64,000 bases of DNA from Acidobacteriota bacterium (GTDB taxonomy: Bacteria > Acidobacteriota > Thermoanaerobaculia > Multivoradales > JBCCEF01). The stretch lies in contig JBCCEF010000008.1 of the NCBI GenBank assembly GCA_039030395.1, forward strand, positions 62,001-126,000, written 5' to 3'. Below, piece after piece: positions 18,797 to 27,007 of the stretch. Every line of letters starts with the position of its first letter. The stretch's first letter is position 1. The notes below the pieces were generated by a model that was given only the letters and a program-made list of their open reading frames with translations, searched no databases and was not told where the DNA came from. The translations under genes and the position numbers were made by a program.

Positions 18797-19438
18797 ATGA
18801 ACGAGAGTCCGAGCTTGGCCCTAGAGCGTCAGGAACGGAAGAACCGCCTGATCGATGCGGCGGAGCGGGTGTTCCTCGACGCTGGCGCGCCGGCCGCCTC
18901 CCTGGCGGCGGTGGCCTCCGAGGCCGGGGTGAAGGCTCCCGACCTCGACGAGTTCTTCGAGGATCCGGCGGAACTGGTGCTGGCCATCACCCACCGCGCC
19001 CTGCGGGTGCTCAACCGCCGCTTCGAGGGCGCCGCCTCGCAAGAGCTCCTCGGCATGGACAAGCTCGAATCGCTGGGCATCTCCTACATCCAGTTCGCCC
19101 TGGAGTCACCGGCTCAGTTCAACGCCATGGCGCAGTACGAGTCGCGCTCCGTGCCGCTCGCCGAGTCCAACCCGTACGAAGCGGCCTGCGCTCAGGAGCA
19201 AGACGATCTGCTGGAAGCGGTCGCCGAAGTGATCGCCGTGGGGATCCGCGACGGCTCGATCCGCGACGACATCGAGCCCCTGACCAGCGCCGTCTACGTC
19301 TGGGGCCAGGTCCACGGCCTGATCCAGATCGCCACCCTCAAAGGCGACCAGCTCCGCCGCCGCAAAGGCATCGAACTGGACGAGCTGATGGTGATGTTTT
19401 CGACGTTGATGCGGGACGCGTTGGCTCCTCGGCCTTGA
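18797..19438 (+). CDS. TetR/AcrR family transcriptional regulator
   Basis: 213 residues. The N-terminal helix-turn-helix spans about residues 15-60 (RLIDAAERVFLDAGAPAASL, AAVASEAGVKAPDLDEFF), where FF.dpaeL replaces the usual YyhF.sKeeL. The C-terminal part (about 85-200) contains YVWGQVHGLIQIATLKGD, the WHG-type ligand domain. The ATG at 18797 has no strong ribosome site. It lies between two paralogous pseudo-subtilases, and inverted repeats lie on both sides, so it may control them and itself. The ligand is unknown. Confidence 0.85.
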   Translation: MNESPSLALERQERKNRLIDAAERVFLDAGAPAASLAAVASEAGVKAPDLDEFFEDPAELVLAITHRALRVLNRRFEGAASQELLGMDKLESLGISYIQFALESPAQFNAMAQYESRSVPLAESNPYEAACAQEQDDLLEAVAEVIAVGIRDGSIRDDIEPLTSAVYVWGQVHGLIQIATLKGDQLRRRKGIELDELMVMFSTLMRDALAPRP

Positions 19439-19488
19439 ACGAGTCTGGTTCAGCCCTCGCGCGCGCCTCTCAATAGCCCATTCTTCCC

Positions 19489-19504
19489 GAGTGGGGTCCC
19501 ACTC
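19489..19504. promoter_or_regulatory. 16-bp palindrome GAGTGGG-GT-CCCACTC
   Basis: Two 7-bp arms separated by 2 bp, 51 bp after the TetR stop and upstream of the AT-rich promoter region of pseudo-subtilase 2. A 2-nt loop is poor for a hairpin but suits a dimeric regulator site. Sequence differs from the 18708 repeat. Confidence 0.4.
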
Positions 19505-19539
19505 TCTGAGTTTGCCCCATCACCAGGGGATCCCGACCC

Positions 19540-19595
19540 AATTATATAAAAGAATATTACATATATTGAATATTATAATGATGTCGATTATTCTC
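19540..19595 (+). promoter_or_regulatory. AT-rich promoter region of pseudo-subtilase 2
   Basis: A run of almost pure A/T contains TATAAT at 19574-19579. No clear -35 is found; the A/T tract upstream could act as an UP element. The gene starts at 19680 after AGGAG, so the leader is about 95 nt. Confidence 0.45.
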
Positions 19596-19679
19596 CATGG
19601 ATCCATCTCACGAGCGAGCGCGAAGGCCCAAGTTCCTCCTTTGGCCTGGCGCGCCTCAGATCCATAGGAGACAAGCCCC

Positions 19680-21131
19680 ATGATGCGCCCTACCCAACTC
19701 GTCGCGGCCGCGACCCTACTCGTCACCGCCGCTTCCCCCGCCATGGCCGAGCGCTATCTCGTCGTCTTCGAGGCCGAGAACATCAAGGCGCAAGAGGCCC
19801 GCAAGATCGTTGAAGGTCACGGCGCCAAGATGCTACGCAATCACGCGGACATCGGCGTCGCCCTGGTCGAGGCGGACGACCTGTCCTTTGCTTCCAAGGC
19901 GGCGGGGGATCGCAAGATCCTCGGCGCTCATCCGGACTTGCGCCGACCTACGGCGTTCACCGCCGAGACCTATCCGGTCGAAGCATCCTTCCTCAAGCAA
20001 GACGAGGTTTCCTTTGCACATCTGATCACCGAGCCGGTACCCCTGACTCCCTCGACGGTCACCGCTGACGACCTCGTCAACTCCATTCTCTGGGACCTAC
20101 AGTGGGACCTTCGAAAGATGGAAGTGGACCGGGTATGGAGCGAGCTGGGCAACCTGGGAGACGAGGACGTGACGATCGCCGTGGTCGCCTCGGGCCTCGA
20201 CTACACCCACGTCGAACTCCAGGGCCGGGTGGACCTCGAGCGCAGCCGCAACTTTGTGCCCGAGGACGTTGCCATGGTGCAGGACCTCTTCCCCGGCGCC
20301 CACCCGATCGCCGATCTCGGCATTCACGGCACGTACACCGCCAGCATGATGGTGTGCAACGCCGTGGCCCATGCCTGTCCGGTACCCCATGCCACCCTGG
20401 TCGGCGTCAAGTGGCTCGACAGCCAGGAGCGCGGCCGTATCGGCGATTTGGTGACGGCCGTGCGCTACGCCGCCGACATCGGCTCGGACGTCATCGTCAT
20501 CCCGGATCAGTTCGACCGCCGTCTGCGCTGGAGCGTGCGGGAGGATCGGAACCTGATCCTGGCTCTGCGCCGGGCCATGCTCTACGCCAAAATCCGAGGA
20601 TCGCTCATCCTGACGGGCGCCTGGACGGAGCGCGATATGTGCGGATTCAACGCCGACGCGGACGGTGACGAGCTGCTGATTCCGGCCCAGACCGGCACCA
20701 CCGTGGTCGGCGCCACGGGTCTCGATGACCAGTGGTCCGCTGAAAGCAGCTACGGCTACTCACTGGTGGACATCGCCGCTCCGGGTGGTCAGCGCGACCC
20801 GGTGACCTGCGAGACGGATCCCAACCTGTTCATCTTCTCGGTGGGTGCATGCAGCGGCTTCACCCAGTTCGTGTCGGCGCGCCCCTTCGACTTCTCGACC
20901 ATCTGCAACTTCGAGACGACGCCGGTGTGGATCTTCTCCTTCGGCGTGCGGCCGGCGGCGGCCCACGTCGGCAGCGTCGCCGCGATGGTCGAGAGTCCGC
21001 TGAACGGCTGGCTACCCGGCTGGCTGGTGAGGCATCGACTTTTCCGCACGGCGGACGACGTGATCACTCCCGGATTCGATGCCTTCAGCGGCCGCGGCCG
21101 GGTCAACGCCTACCGGGCCCTCACAGAGTAG
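19680..21131 (+). CDS. Secreted subtilase-fold protein with degraded active site (pseudo-protease 2)
   Basis: 483 residues, closely similar to the 17158-18627 protein through its whole length (shared GVKWLDSQERGR, ASGLDYTH, RSRNFVPED). Signal peptide 1-23 (ending PAMA), I9-like region to about 90, then the S8 fold. The Asp site reads VVASGLDYTH, again lacking Asp. The His is retained (IHGTYTAS). The Ser motif reads GVRPAAAHVG with no Ser, and the oxyanion Asn is replaced (LTGAWTE). Catalysis is not expected. The ATG at 19680 has AGGAG 9 nt upstream. Gene duplication with independent active-site decay is inferred. Confidence 0.82.
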   Translation: MMRPTQLVAAATLLVTAASPAMAERYLVVFEAENIKAQEARKIVEGHGAKMLRNHADIGVALVEADDLSFASKAAGDRKILGAHPDLRRPTAFTAETYPVEASFLKQDEVSFAHLITEPVPLTPSTVTADDLVNSILWDLQWDLRKMEVDRVWSELGNLGDEDVTIAVVASGLDYTHVELQGRVDLERSRNFVPEDVAMVQDLFPGAHPIADLGIHGTYTASMMVCNAVAHACPVPHATLVGVKWLDSQERGRIGDLVTAVRYAADIGSDVIVIPDQFDRRLRWSVREDRNLILALRRAMLYAKIRGSLILTGAWTERDMCGFNADADGDELLIPAQTGTTVVGATGLDDQWSAESSYGYSLVDIAAPGGQRDPVTCETDPNLFIFSVGACSGFTQFVSARPFDFSTICNFETTPVWIFSFGVRPAAAHVGSVAAMVESPLNGWLPGWLVRHRLFRTADDVITPGFDAFSGRGRVNAYRALTE

Positions 21132-21170
21132 CGGGGCAGTACCGGCGAAGCGACGAGCGGATGCCGCCTG

Positions 21171-21201
21171 GCCGGGTGCTGACAAGTCGCCAGCACCCGG
21201 C
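21171..21201. terminator. Bidirectional hairpin between convergent genes
   Basis: Perfect 11-bp stem GCCGGGTGCTG / CAGCACCCGGC with a 9-nt loop, between the pseudo-subtilase 2 stop and the DUF1232 stop. The right arm reaches the DUF1232 stop codon. No T-run. Confidence 0.6.
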
Positions 21202-21791
21202 TAGTTGACGGTTCCGTCGCCCTCGACCTGGCGCGGTTTCTGGTCCTCTAGATAGACGCCGCGCTTCGCCAGCACCCGGCCGAGGCGGCCGTAGAGGTTG
21301 GCGCCGAGAAGGTTCTGGGCGGTGCTGGTGATGTCGAGCATCACTTTGCGCAAGTCTTCGGAGCCGCTCCAGTGCTTGCGGGCGTAGGGCTCCAACTCGC
21401 CGCCGAAGGATTGGGCGAGCACCGCCATGGCGACCACCAGGTCGTCGAGGAAGCCGGCGCCGCCGATCAGGCCTTCGGGCATCAGATCGAAGGGCAGGAT
21501 GAAATAGGCCAGGGCGCCGCCGACCAGCGCCCGGGAAGACTTCGGCACCTCCGGATCGAGGGCCAACCGCACCAGCAGCATGAACACGTCGGGCACCAGC
21601 AGAAGGGCCTTGACGGCACCTTGGCCGAGACGGCCGCCCTTGCGCTCGACGGCTTTCAGGATCCGGCCGCGCAGACGATCGTAGAAGGAGAGCAGCCCCC
21701 GGCTGGGAGGAAGGTCCGCAGCGTCGAAAGCTTCTTCCACCCGCGCGAGGGTGATGTCGTCGGCTTGCGTTTCAGTCTGAGCGTCAGGCAT
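21201..21791 (-). CDS. DUF1232 (YkvA-like) membrane-associated protein
   Basis: 196 residues. The DUF1232 core is visible at about 85-125: DPEVPKSSRALVGGALAYFI, LPFDLMPEG and FLDDLVVAMAVL, the family's yfi.PiDliPdfip.iG.lDDl pattern. The N-terminal 50 residues are acidic and likely soluble. Function is unknown for the family. It is the last gene of a run that includes the UbiA prenyltransferase, 61 bp after it. Confidence 0.82.
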   Translation of the reverse strand: MPDAQTETQADDITLARVEEAFDAADLPPSRGLLSFYDRLRGRILKAVERKGGRLGQGAVKALLLVPDVFMLLVRLALDPEVPKSSRALVGGALAYFILPFDLMPEGLIGGAGFLDDLVVAMAVLAQSFGGELEPYARKHWSGSEDLRKVMLDITSTAQNLLGANLYGRLGRVLAKRGVYLEDQKPRQVEGDGTVN

Positions 21792-21852
21792 GGCGGCTTC
21801 TCCAGATGATGGTCAGTCAGGGAAAGAGGTGATTCTAACCGCGTTCGACGGT

Positions 21853-22839
21853 CTATACGAGATATGCAAGGGCGAAGCCGATCTGCGCCGCCATCATCAT
21901 CAAGTACATGTGCCGCCAGGAAGGGTGGTTCTCGGTGCGGGTCAACGAGTCCGGATCCCGCAGCAGCAGGTACGAGGTGTAGCCCCCCCACAGCGTCAAC
22001 CCGACACCCAGGCCGGTCAATAGCGCCGTGTTGCCGGTGAGGATCGGCAGCGACGGATCCTGCGGATCCGGCCAGCGAGCGCCGAAGGGGATCAAGATCC
22101 AAGGCAGCACGAAGAACGGGGCGATGATCCACGCCGCCTTGCGCACGCCGTGGACGATCGGCAGGGTCTTGCAGCCGCCGGCCCGGTCGCCCTCGATGTC
22201 GGCGAAGTCCTTGGTGCCGGCGGCGCCGATCAGGAACAATCCGAAGATCGCCCCGATGAACCAGGGCTCGGTGTAAACGACACTCGCCACCATCGCCCAG
22301 CCGGCCACCTTCAACAGCACGCCGCGGGGAATGGCGATGGTAAGGTTTGCCATCAAACCGAGGGTCTTGGTGCGCCCCCAGGCGGGCGCCGAGTAGATGA
22401 AGGTGAAGAGCATTCCCGCCAGGTAGATGAAGAACGTCTCGTGGCGCGCCAGCGGCGCCGTCAGCTTTTCGCCCCAGGTCTCGAAGGGAAAGGGCACCAC
22501 CAGCCAGGTGGGAATGAGCGCCAGCACATAGAACAGCCCAATAAACCACCACGCCTCGCGCAGCGACAGGGCGCCGGTCACCAGCGGGCGGTTTGGCTTG
22601 TTGAGGCGGTCGATTTCCAGATCGTAGATCTGGTTGATGGCGTTCGAGGCGGCATTCAGGAAGCTGGCGCAGAGAGAACCCAGCACCACCGTCAGCACCA
22701 CCGAGGCGGTGAGGCGGTAGTCCGGATCCGGATTGTGGGCGGAGCCGAAGGCGCAGATCGCGCCGGAGACGATGCCCAACAGCGGCGGCAGCAGGGTGAA
22801 GGGCCGCGACAGCTTGGCGTAGTGGCGGAGTTTGCTCAC
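21853..22839 (-). CDS. UbiA-family prenyltransferase
   Basis: 328 residues, about eight or nine helices. Both prenyl-diphosphate motifs are visible: NAINQIYDLEIDRLNKPNRP and later KDFADIEGDRAGG. The first is closest to chlorophyll synthase and geranylgeranylglycerol-phosphate transferase-like members, not UbiA or MenA proper. It transfers a polyprenyl group to an acceptor that the sequence does not reveal. The start is GTG at 22839, 9 bp after the stop of a prenyl-alcohol-kinase-like fusion gene. That neighbour could supply its prenyl diphosphate. Confidence 0.85.
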   Translation of the reverse strand: MSKLRHYAKLSRPFTLLPPLLGIVSGAICAFGSAHNPDPDYRLTASVVLTVVLGSLCASFLNAASNAINQIYDLEIDRLNKPNRPLVTGALSLREAWWFIGLFYVLALIPTWLVVPFPFETWGEKLTAPLARHETFFIYLAGMLFTFIYSAPAWGRTKTLGLMANLTIAIPRGVLLKVAGWAMVASVVYTEPWFIGAIFGLFLIGAAGTKDFADIEGDRAGGCKTLPIVHGVRKAAWIIAPFFVLPWILIPFGARWPDPQDPSLPILTGNTALLTGLGVGLTLWGGYTSYLLLRDPDSLTRTENHPSWRHMYLMMMAAQIGFALAYLV

Positions 22840-22848
22840 GGCGAGGGC

Positions 22849-24183
22849 CTATACGAGAAAGGCGAGGGCGCCGGCACTTGCCGCACCCACCAGGGTGTTC
22901 AGGAAGTTGACCGCCTCGTTGTCCAGCAGGCCGCGCTTTTCGAGGGTCGCTCCCACCAGGCTTTCGAGCGTGGTGCCGACGAAGGCGGCGATCACCACCA
23001 CCGCCACCCCCAGCCAGGGGAACAGGCCGACGGCGGCGGCCAACACCCCGATCACCGCCGAGGCCAGCACGCCGGCCGCAGTACCCTCCATCGACACGGC
23101 GCCTTCGGTGCCCGGCGGCACCCGCTTCAGGTTGGTGATCAGGAAGGTGCGCTTGCCCATCAATTGGCCGATCTCGCTGCCGGCGGTGTCCGCCGCGGCG
23201 GTGGCGAAGGCTCCGGCGAAGGCCAGAGCAAAGACGAGCGGATGCGGGGTGGTGGCGGCAAACACGGCGCAGGCCAAGGCCACGCCGGTGTTGGCGAGGG
23301 CGTGCCGCGCGCCGCGCCGGCCGCCGCCTTCCTGGGCCAGATTCTTTTCCGCTTTGCGCTGATAGCCGAGCTTGGTGCAGGCGGTACCGAGAACGAAGAA
23401 GGCCAGCAGCACCAGAAAGCCCTGCCAGCCGAGGAAGCCCCAGATCGTCGTGCCGATCAGCCAGCCGGCGATGGCGCCGGAGAGGTTGACGCTCTTGGCC
23501 CCGTAGGCGGCGAGGGCGAGCACCGCATTGATCGCCCCGCCGATCGTCAGCGCCATCCACAACCCGGCCGCCGGCAAGGCCGCCCAGCCACCGGCGGAGA
23601 GCACCAGGCCGTAGAGCAAGAGGCCCGAGACGAGGGGCACACCGATATTGTCGTCCAGCCCCTGGGGCAGCGACTCGAGGGCCGCCGCCACCAGCGCCGT
23701 GACCGCCGAAACGATCAGCGCGAAGGTCCAGTCATAGCGCCCGGGGGCGGTCCACAGCAGCAGGGTGACGGCGCCGGCGGTGCCGAACAGCCAGTAGGCG
23801 AGAGTGCCGGCCCAGCTCTTGTCCGGGTTCCAGGGGAGCTTGGCGCGACCGATGCTCATCCCCACCAGGGAGGCCATGCCGTCGCCGAAGGCGAGGATTG
23901 CCCAGGTCGCCGCCGCCACCTCCAGGCGGCGGTGGAAGAGCAGGATCAAGAGCAGCACGCACACCGGGTAGAGCAGCACCCCGATGGAGCGGCCGGAGGT
24001 TTTCTCTCCCTCCCGCAACAGGTGACGCCCTCCGAGACGCGGCAGCACCTTCCAGTTGAACAGGAAGGCGACAATCGCCAGCACGGCGCCCCACAGGGGA
24101 CCGAGAAAGCGCAGCAGGAAGGCGAAGCCGCCGACGCTCATGTGAACGACCTTGCGGGCGACCTCGCCGCCGGTGAGGCTCAT
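22849..24183 (-). CDS. Two-domain membrane protein: dolichol/phytol-kinase-like (CTP) domain fused to DUF92
   Basis: 444 residues, many helices. Residues 1-205 match CDP-alcohol/dolichol-kinase-type proteins: EVARKVVHMSVGGFAFLL at the start and AFGDGMASLVGMSIGRAKLP with KSWAGTLAYWLFG. Residues about 206-444 match DUF92: LSGAIAGWLIGTTIWGFLG, TAAADTAGSEIGQLMGK and VSMEGTAAGVLAS. In plants these families are VTE5 (phytol kinase) and VTE6 (phytyl-phosphate kinase), which act in sequence. The fusion and the adjacent UbiA gene suggest salvage of a prenyl alcohol to its diphosphate. The ATG overlaps the upstream stop (ATGA). Confidence 0.8.
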   Translation of the reverse strand: MSLTGGEVARKVVHMSVGGFAFLLRFLGPLWGAVLAIVAFLFNWKVLPRLGGRHLLREGEKTSGRSIGVLLYPVCVLLLILLFHRRLEVAAATWAILAFGDGMASLVGMSIGRAKLPWNPDKSWAGTLAYWLFGTAGAVTLLLWTAPGRYDWTFALIVSAVTALVAAALESLPQGLDDNIGVPLVSGLLLYGLVLSAGGWAALPAAGLWMALTIGGAINAVLALAAYGAKSVNLSGAIAGWLIGTTIWGFLGWQGFLVLLAFFVLGTACTKLGYQRKAEKNLAQEGGGRRGARHALANTGVALACAVFAATTPHPLVFALAFAGAFATAAADTAGSEIGQLMGKRTFLITNLKRVPPGTEGAVSMEGTAAGVLASAVIGVLAAAVGLFPWLGVAVVVIAAFVGTTLESLVGATLEKRGLLDNEAVNFLNTLVGAASAGALAFLV

Positions 24184-25094
24184 GCGGTCACCTCCTCGGC
24201 GCCGTCCCGGGCGGCGGTCCAGGTCTCTCGCACGGCGCTCTCAAAATCGTGCTTCGGCTGCCAGCCGAGGGCTCGGATCTTGTCGCTGCCGGCGCGCATC
24301 AGGGGGATGTCGACGGGCCGTACCCGGGCCGGGTCGACCTCGATGCGCACCTCCAAGCCGGCGACGGAGCACAGCTTCTGAACCACTTCTTCGATCGAAT
24401 GATCGGTGCCGGAGCCGACGTTGTAGGCCTCGCCGCTCACCCCGCGCTCGGCCAGCAATAGATAGGCATCCACCCCGTCCGCCACGTGGAAGAAATCCCG
24501 CCGGGCCGCCAGGTTGCCGACGGACAGCGCCGGCTCGTGCTCGCCGCGGGCGATAGCCGCCAATTGCAGGGCGAAAGAGGGCAAAGCGAACTCCGGCGCC
24601 TGGCCGGCCCCGATCATATTGAAGGTGCGGGCCACCACGGCGCCGCGAGCGAGGGCCAACCGCTCGGCGGCGGCCTTGGTCAGGGCGTAGGGACTGCGCG
24701 GCGCCAAGGCGCGGTTCTCGGCGATGGGCTGCTCCGCCGGCGGCACGTAGCCGTAGACCTCGGCGCTCGAAGCGAACACCACCCGCCGGTCGCCGGCGGC
24801 GTCGAGCAGGTTCTCGGTGCCGATGAAGTTGACGGCGAAATAGTCCGCCATGCGATTCCAGGACCGGCCGACGTGGGACAGGGCCGCCAGATGGATCACC
24901 ACGTCCGGATTCTCCGCGGCGACCACCGCCGCCAGGGCGGCGCCATCGAGCACGTTCACCTCGTGGACCGACACGCCCTCCGGCGCCCGGCGCTCGCCCA
25001 GGCACACTCCAGTTACCCGGTGTCCCCGGTCGAGGGCCACCGCCGCGAGACGACAGCCCACGAATCCGGACACGCCGGTGACCAGGAGGTGCAT
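24180..25094 (-). CDS. NAD-dependent epimerase/dehydratase, GDP-6-deoxy-D-mannose reductase-like
   Basis: 304 residues, short-chain dehydrogenase fold. Visible are the dinucleotide motif VTGVSGFVGCRL, the catalytic Ser region VFASSAEVYG and SPYALTK (YxxxK). The layout and similarity to Rmd-type reductases (HLAALSHVGRSW, RTFNMIGAGQAPEFALPSF) suggest reduction of GDP-4-keto-6-deoxy-mannose to GDP-D-rhamnose. It follows the dehydratase gene directly (TGATG junction at 25094). The ATG at 25094 is chosen over a TTG three bases upstream. Confidence 0.82.
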   Translation of the reverse strand: MHLLVTGVSGFVGCRLAAVALDRGHRVTGVCLGERRAPEGVSVHEVNVLDGAALAAVVAAENPDVVIHLAALSHVGRSWNRMADYFAVNFIGTENLLDAAGDRRVVFASSAEVYGYVPPAEQPIAENRALAPRSPYALTKAAAERLALARGAVVARTFNMIGAGQAPEFALPSFALQLAAIARGEHEPALSVGNLAARRDFFHVADGVDAYLLLAERGVSGEAYNVGSGTDHSIEEVVQKLCSVAGLEVRIEVDPARVRPVDIPLMRAGSDKIRALGWQPKHDFESAVRETWTAARDGAEEVTA

Positions 25095-26083
25095 CAATCT
25101 CCCACGGTGGCGGAGACGGGCTTCACGCCCAACCGCCGGCGCCAGTACTCCAGGGTGTCCGCCATGGTCTTCTCGAAGGGCACCCGCGGTTCCCAGCCGG
25201 TGTCGGCCTTGAACTTGGAGGCGTCGCCGATCAGGATCTCGACGTCCGACGGGCGCAGGCGCTCGGGGTCCTCTTCGATCCGCACGTCGGCGGTGGACAT
25301 GGCGATCAGCCGGTCGAGCATGTCCTTGATCGAGATGCCGTTGCCGGTGGCGATGTTGTAGACCTCGCCGGGCCGCGCCTTGGTCACCGCCAGCCAGTAG
25401 GCCCGCACCATGTCCCGCACGTCGGTGAAGTCGCGAATGGCATCCAGGTTGCCTACCCGGATCACCGGTTCCTGGAGTCCCGCTTCGATGGAGGCGATCT
25501 GCTTGGCGAAGTTCGACAGCACGAACACTTCGCCGCGCCGTGGGCCGGTGTGATTGAAGCCGCGGGTGCGGATGGCCTTGATGCCGTAGCTCTGGAAGTA
25601 CTGGTAGCCGAGGAAGTCCTGCGTCACCTTCGACACCGCGTAGGGCGACAGGGGACGCAGCGGATTGGTCTCCTCAATCGGCGTTTCTTCCTTGTAGACC
25701 AGGCCGTACTCCTCGCTCGAGCAGGCGATCTGGATCACCGGATCGAGGCCGAGCTCACGCACCGCTTCGAAGATGTTGGTCTGGCCGGCGGTGTTGGAAC
25801 TCAGGGTCTCCGCCGGCGCCCGCCAACTGGTCGGCACGAAGCTCTGGGCCGCCAGGTGAAAAATGTAGTCCGGCCGCACCTCGGCGAGGGTCCTGTGGAC
25901 CGCCGTGAAGTCGTTCAAGTCCGCTTCCACCAAGGTGACGCGGTCCCCCAAGTGCTCGATGTTCTCCATCCGGCTCCGCCAGCGGTAGGTGCCGAACACC
26001 TCGACCTGCGGCTGTTCGGCCAGCAGGTAGTCCGCCAGGTGGGAACCGGCAAAGCCGGTGATGCCGGTAATCAACGCTCTCAT
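25094..26083 (-). CDS. gmd: GDP-mannose 4,6-dehydratase-like protein
   Basis: 329 residues. NAD-binding motif ITGITGFAGSHL; active-site SSEEYG with Ser/Glu; SPYAVSK as YxxxK; RGFNHTGPRRGE and RPSDVEILIGD are GMD-like, the last being the RP.dV..L.GD substrate motif. It converts GDP-mannose to GDP-4-keto-6-deoxy-mannose, the substrate of the next gene. The ATG at 26083 has GGAG 6 nt upstream; the open frame upstream has no ribosome site. Confidence 0.87.
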   Translation of the reverse strand: MRALITGITGFAGSHLADYLLAEQPQVEVFGTYRWRSRMENIEHLGDRVTLVEADLNDFTAVHRTLAEVRPDYIFHLAAQSFVPTSWRAPAETLSSNTAGQTNIFEAVRELGLDPVIQIACSSEEYGLVYKEETPIEETNPLRPLSPYAVSKVTQDFLGYQYFQSYGIKAIRTRGFNHTGPRRGEVFVLSNFAKQIASIEAGLQEPVIRVGNLDAIRDFTDVRDMVRAYWLAVTKARPGEVYNIATGNGISIKDMLDRLIAMSTADVRIEEDPERLRPSDVEILIGDASKFKADTGWEPRVPFEKTMADTLEYWRRRLGVKPVSATVGD

Positions 26084-26115
26084 GTTCTTCTCCTGCGGCT
26101 CGGTCGCTGGTCGTT

Positions 26116-26958
26116 TCAGCGCAACCGTGCCAGGTACTGGACCAGGCCATCGTTCCACGAGGGAACCCGTTCGCCCACCGCCGCCTCGAACCTCGACACG
26201 TCGAGGACCGAGTAGGCCGGGCGTTCGGCCGGTCGGGGAAACTCGTCCGTGGTCACCGGCGTCACCATGACTTGCGGATTCCAGAGACGAGCGATTTCCG
26301 TGGTGAAGCCGTGCCAGGTGACCGGCTCCCGATTGCGATAGTGCATCACTCCCGTGGTGCCCAGCTCAGCCAGCCGCCACAGAGCATCGGCCAGGAAGGG
26401 AGTATATGTGGGGCAGCCGCGCTGGTCGTCGACCACCCGCAGGTCCTGGTGCCCTGAGTCCATCAGGCGCATCATGGTGGCGGCAAAGTTCGGTCCACCG
26501 GGGCCAAACAGCCAGCTCGCCCGCACCACCAGCGAGCGGTCATAAGCCAGGGCCTCGCGCTCCCCCGCCAGCTTCGACTCGCCGTAGACGGAGCGCGGAG
26601 CGGTCGCGTCGTCCTCCCGGTAGGGGGTGTCGGCGGTGCCGGCGAAAACGTAGTCCGTCGACACGTGGACCAGCGAGGCGTCCACCCGCCAGGCCGCCGC
26701 CGCGACGTGGGCTACCGCCCGGCCGTTGATTTCGAAGGCGTGGTCGCGCTCGGTCTCGCAGTCGTCGACCTGGGTGTAGGCGGCGCAGTTGAAAACCACC
26801 TGCGGCCGGAAGCGGTCCACCCAATAGGCCAGGCGCTCCGGGTCGGCGATGTCCGCCCGGGCACGGTCGAGGGCGAGCACCGCCACTCCCCGCTCGCGTC
26901 CCCACTCGGCCATCGCCCGGCCGAGCATGCCGCCGCCACCGAGCACTAGGCCTCGCAC
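26116..26958 (-). CDS. rmlD: dTDP-4-dehydrorhamnose reductase
   Basis: 280 residues. Characteristic motifs: VLGGGGMLGRAMAEWG (NADPH site), VFNCAAYTQVDDCETE, LVHVSTDYVFAG, SVYGESKLAGE (YxxxK), VVRASWLFGPGGPNF. It performs the last step of dTDP-L-rhamnose synthesis. The start is GTG at 26958, with GGGG upstream. rmlA is upstream on the same strand; rmlB and rmlC are not in the window. Confidence 0.9.
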   Translation of the reverse strand: MRGLVLGGGGMLGRAMAEWGRERGVAVLALDRARADIADPERLAYWVDRFRPQVVFNCAAYTQVDDCETERDHAFEINGRAVAHVAAAAWRVDASLVHVSTDYVFAGTADTPYREDDATAPRSVYGESKLAGEREALAYDRSLVVRASWLFGPGGPNFAATMMRLMDSGHQDLRVVDDQRGCPTYTPFLADALWRLAELGTTGVMHYRNREPVTWHGFTTEIARLWNPQVMVTPVTTDEFPRPAERPAYSVLDVSRFEAAVGERVPSWNDGLVQYLARLR

Positions 26959-27007
26959 GGCACATCCCCAGAAGATCCGGCCCGTAGCGGACTTGAAAGG
27001 CGCGGCA

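Noticed and set aside
22150-24381. 743-codon open frame on plus strand
   Set aside because: Antisense to the UbiA and kinase-fusion genes; Gly/Arg/Gln/His-rich low-complexity translation with no family motif, a GC-rich shadow.
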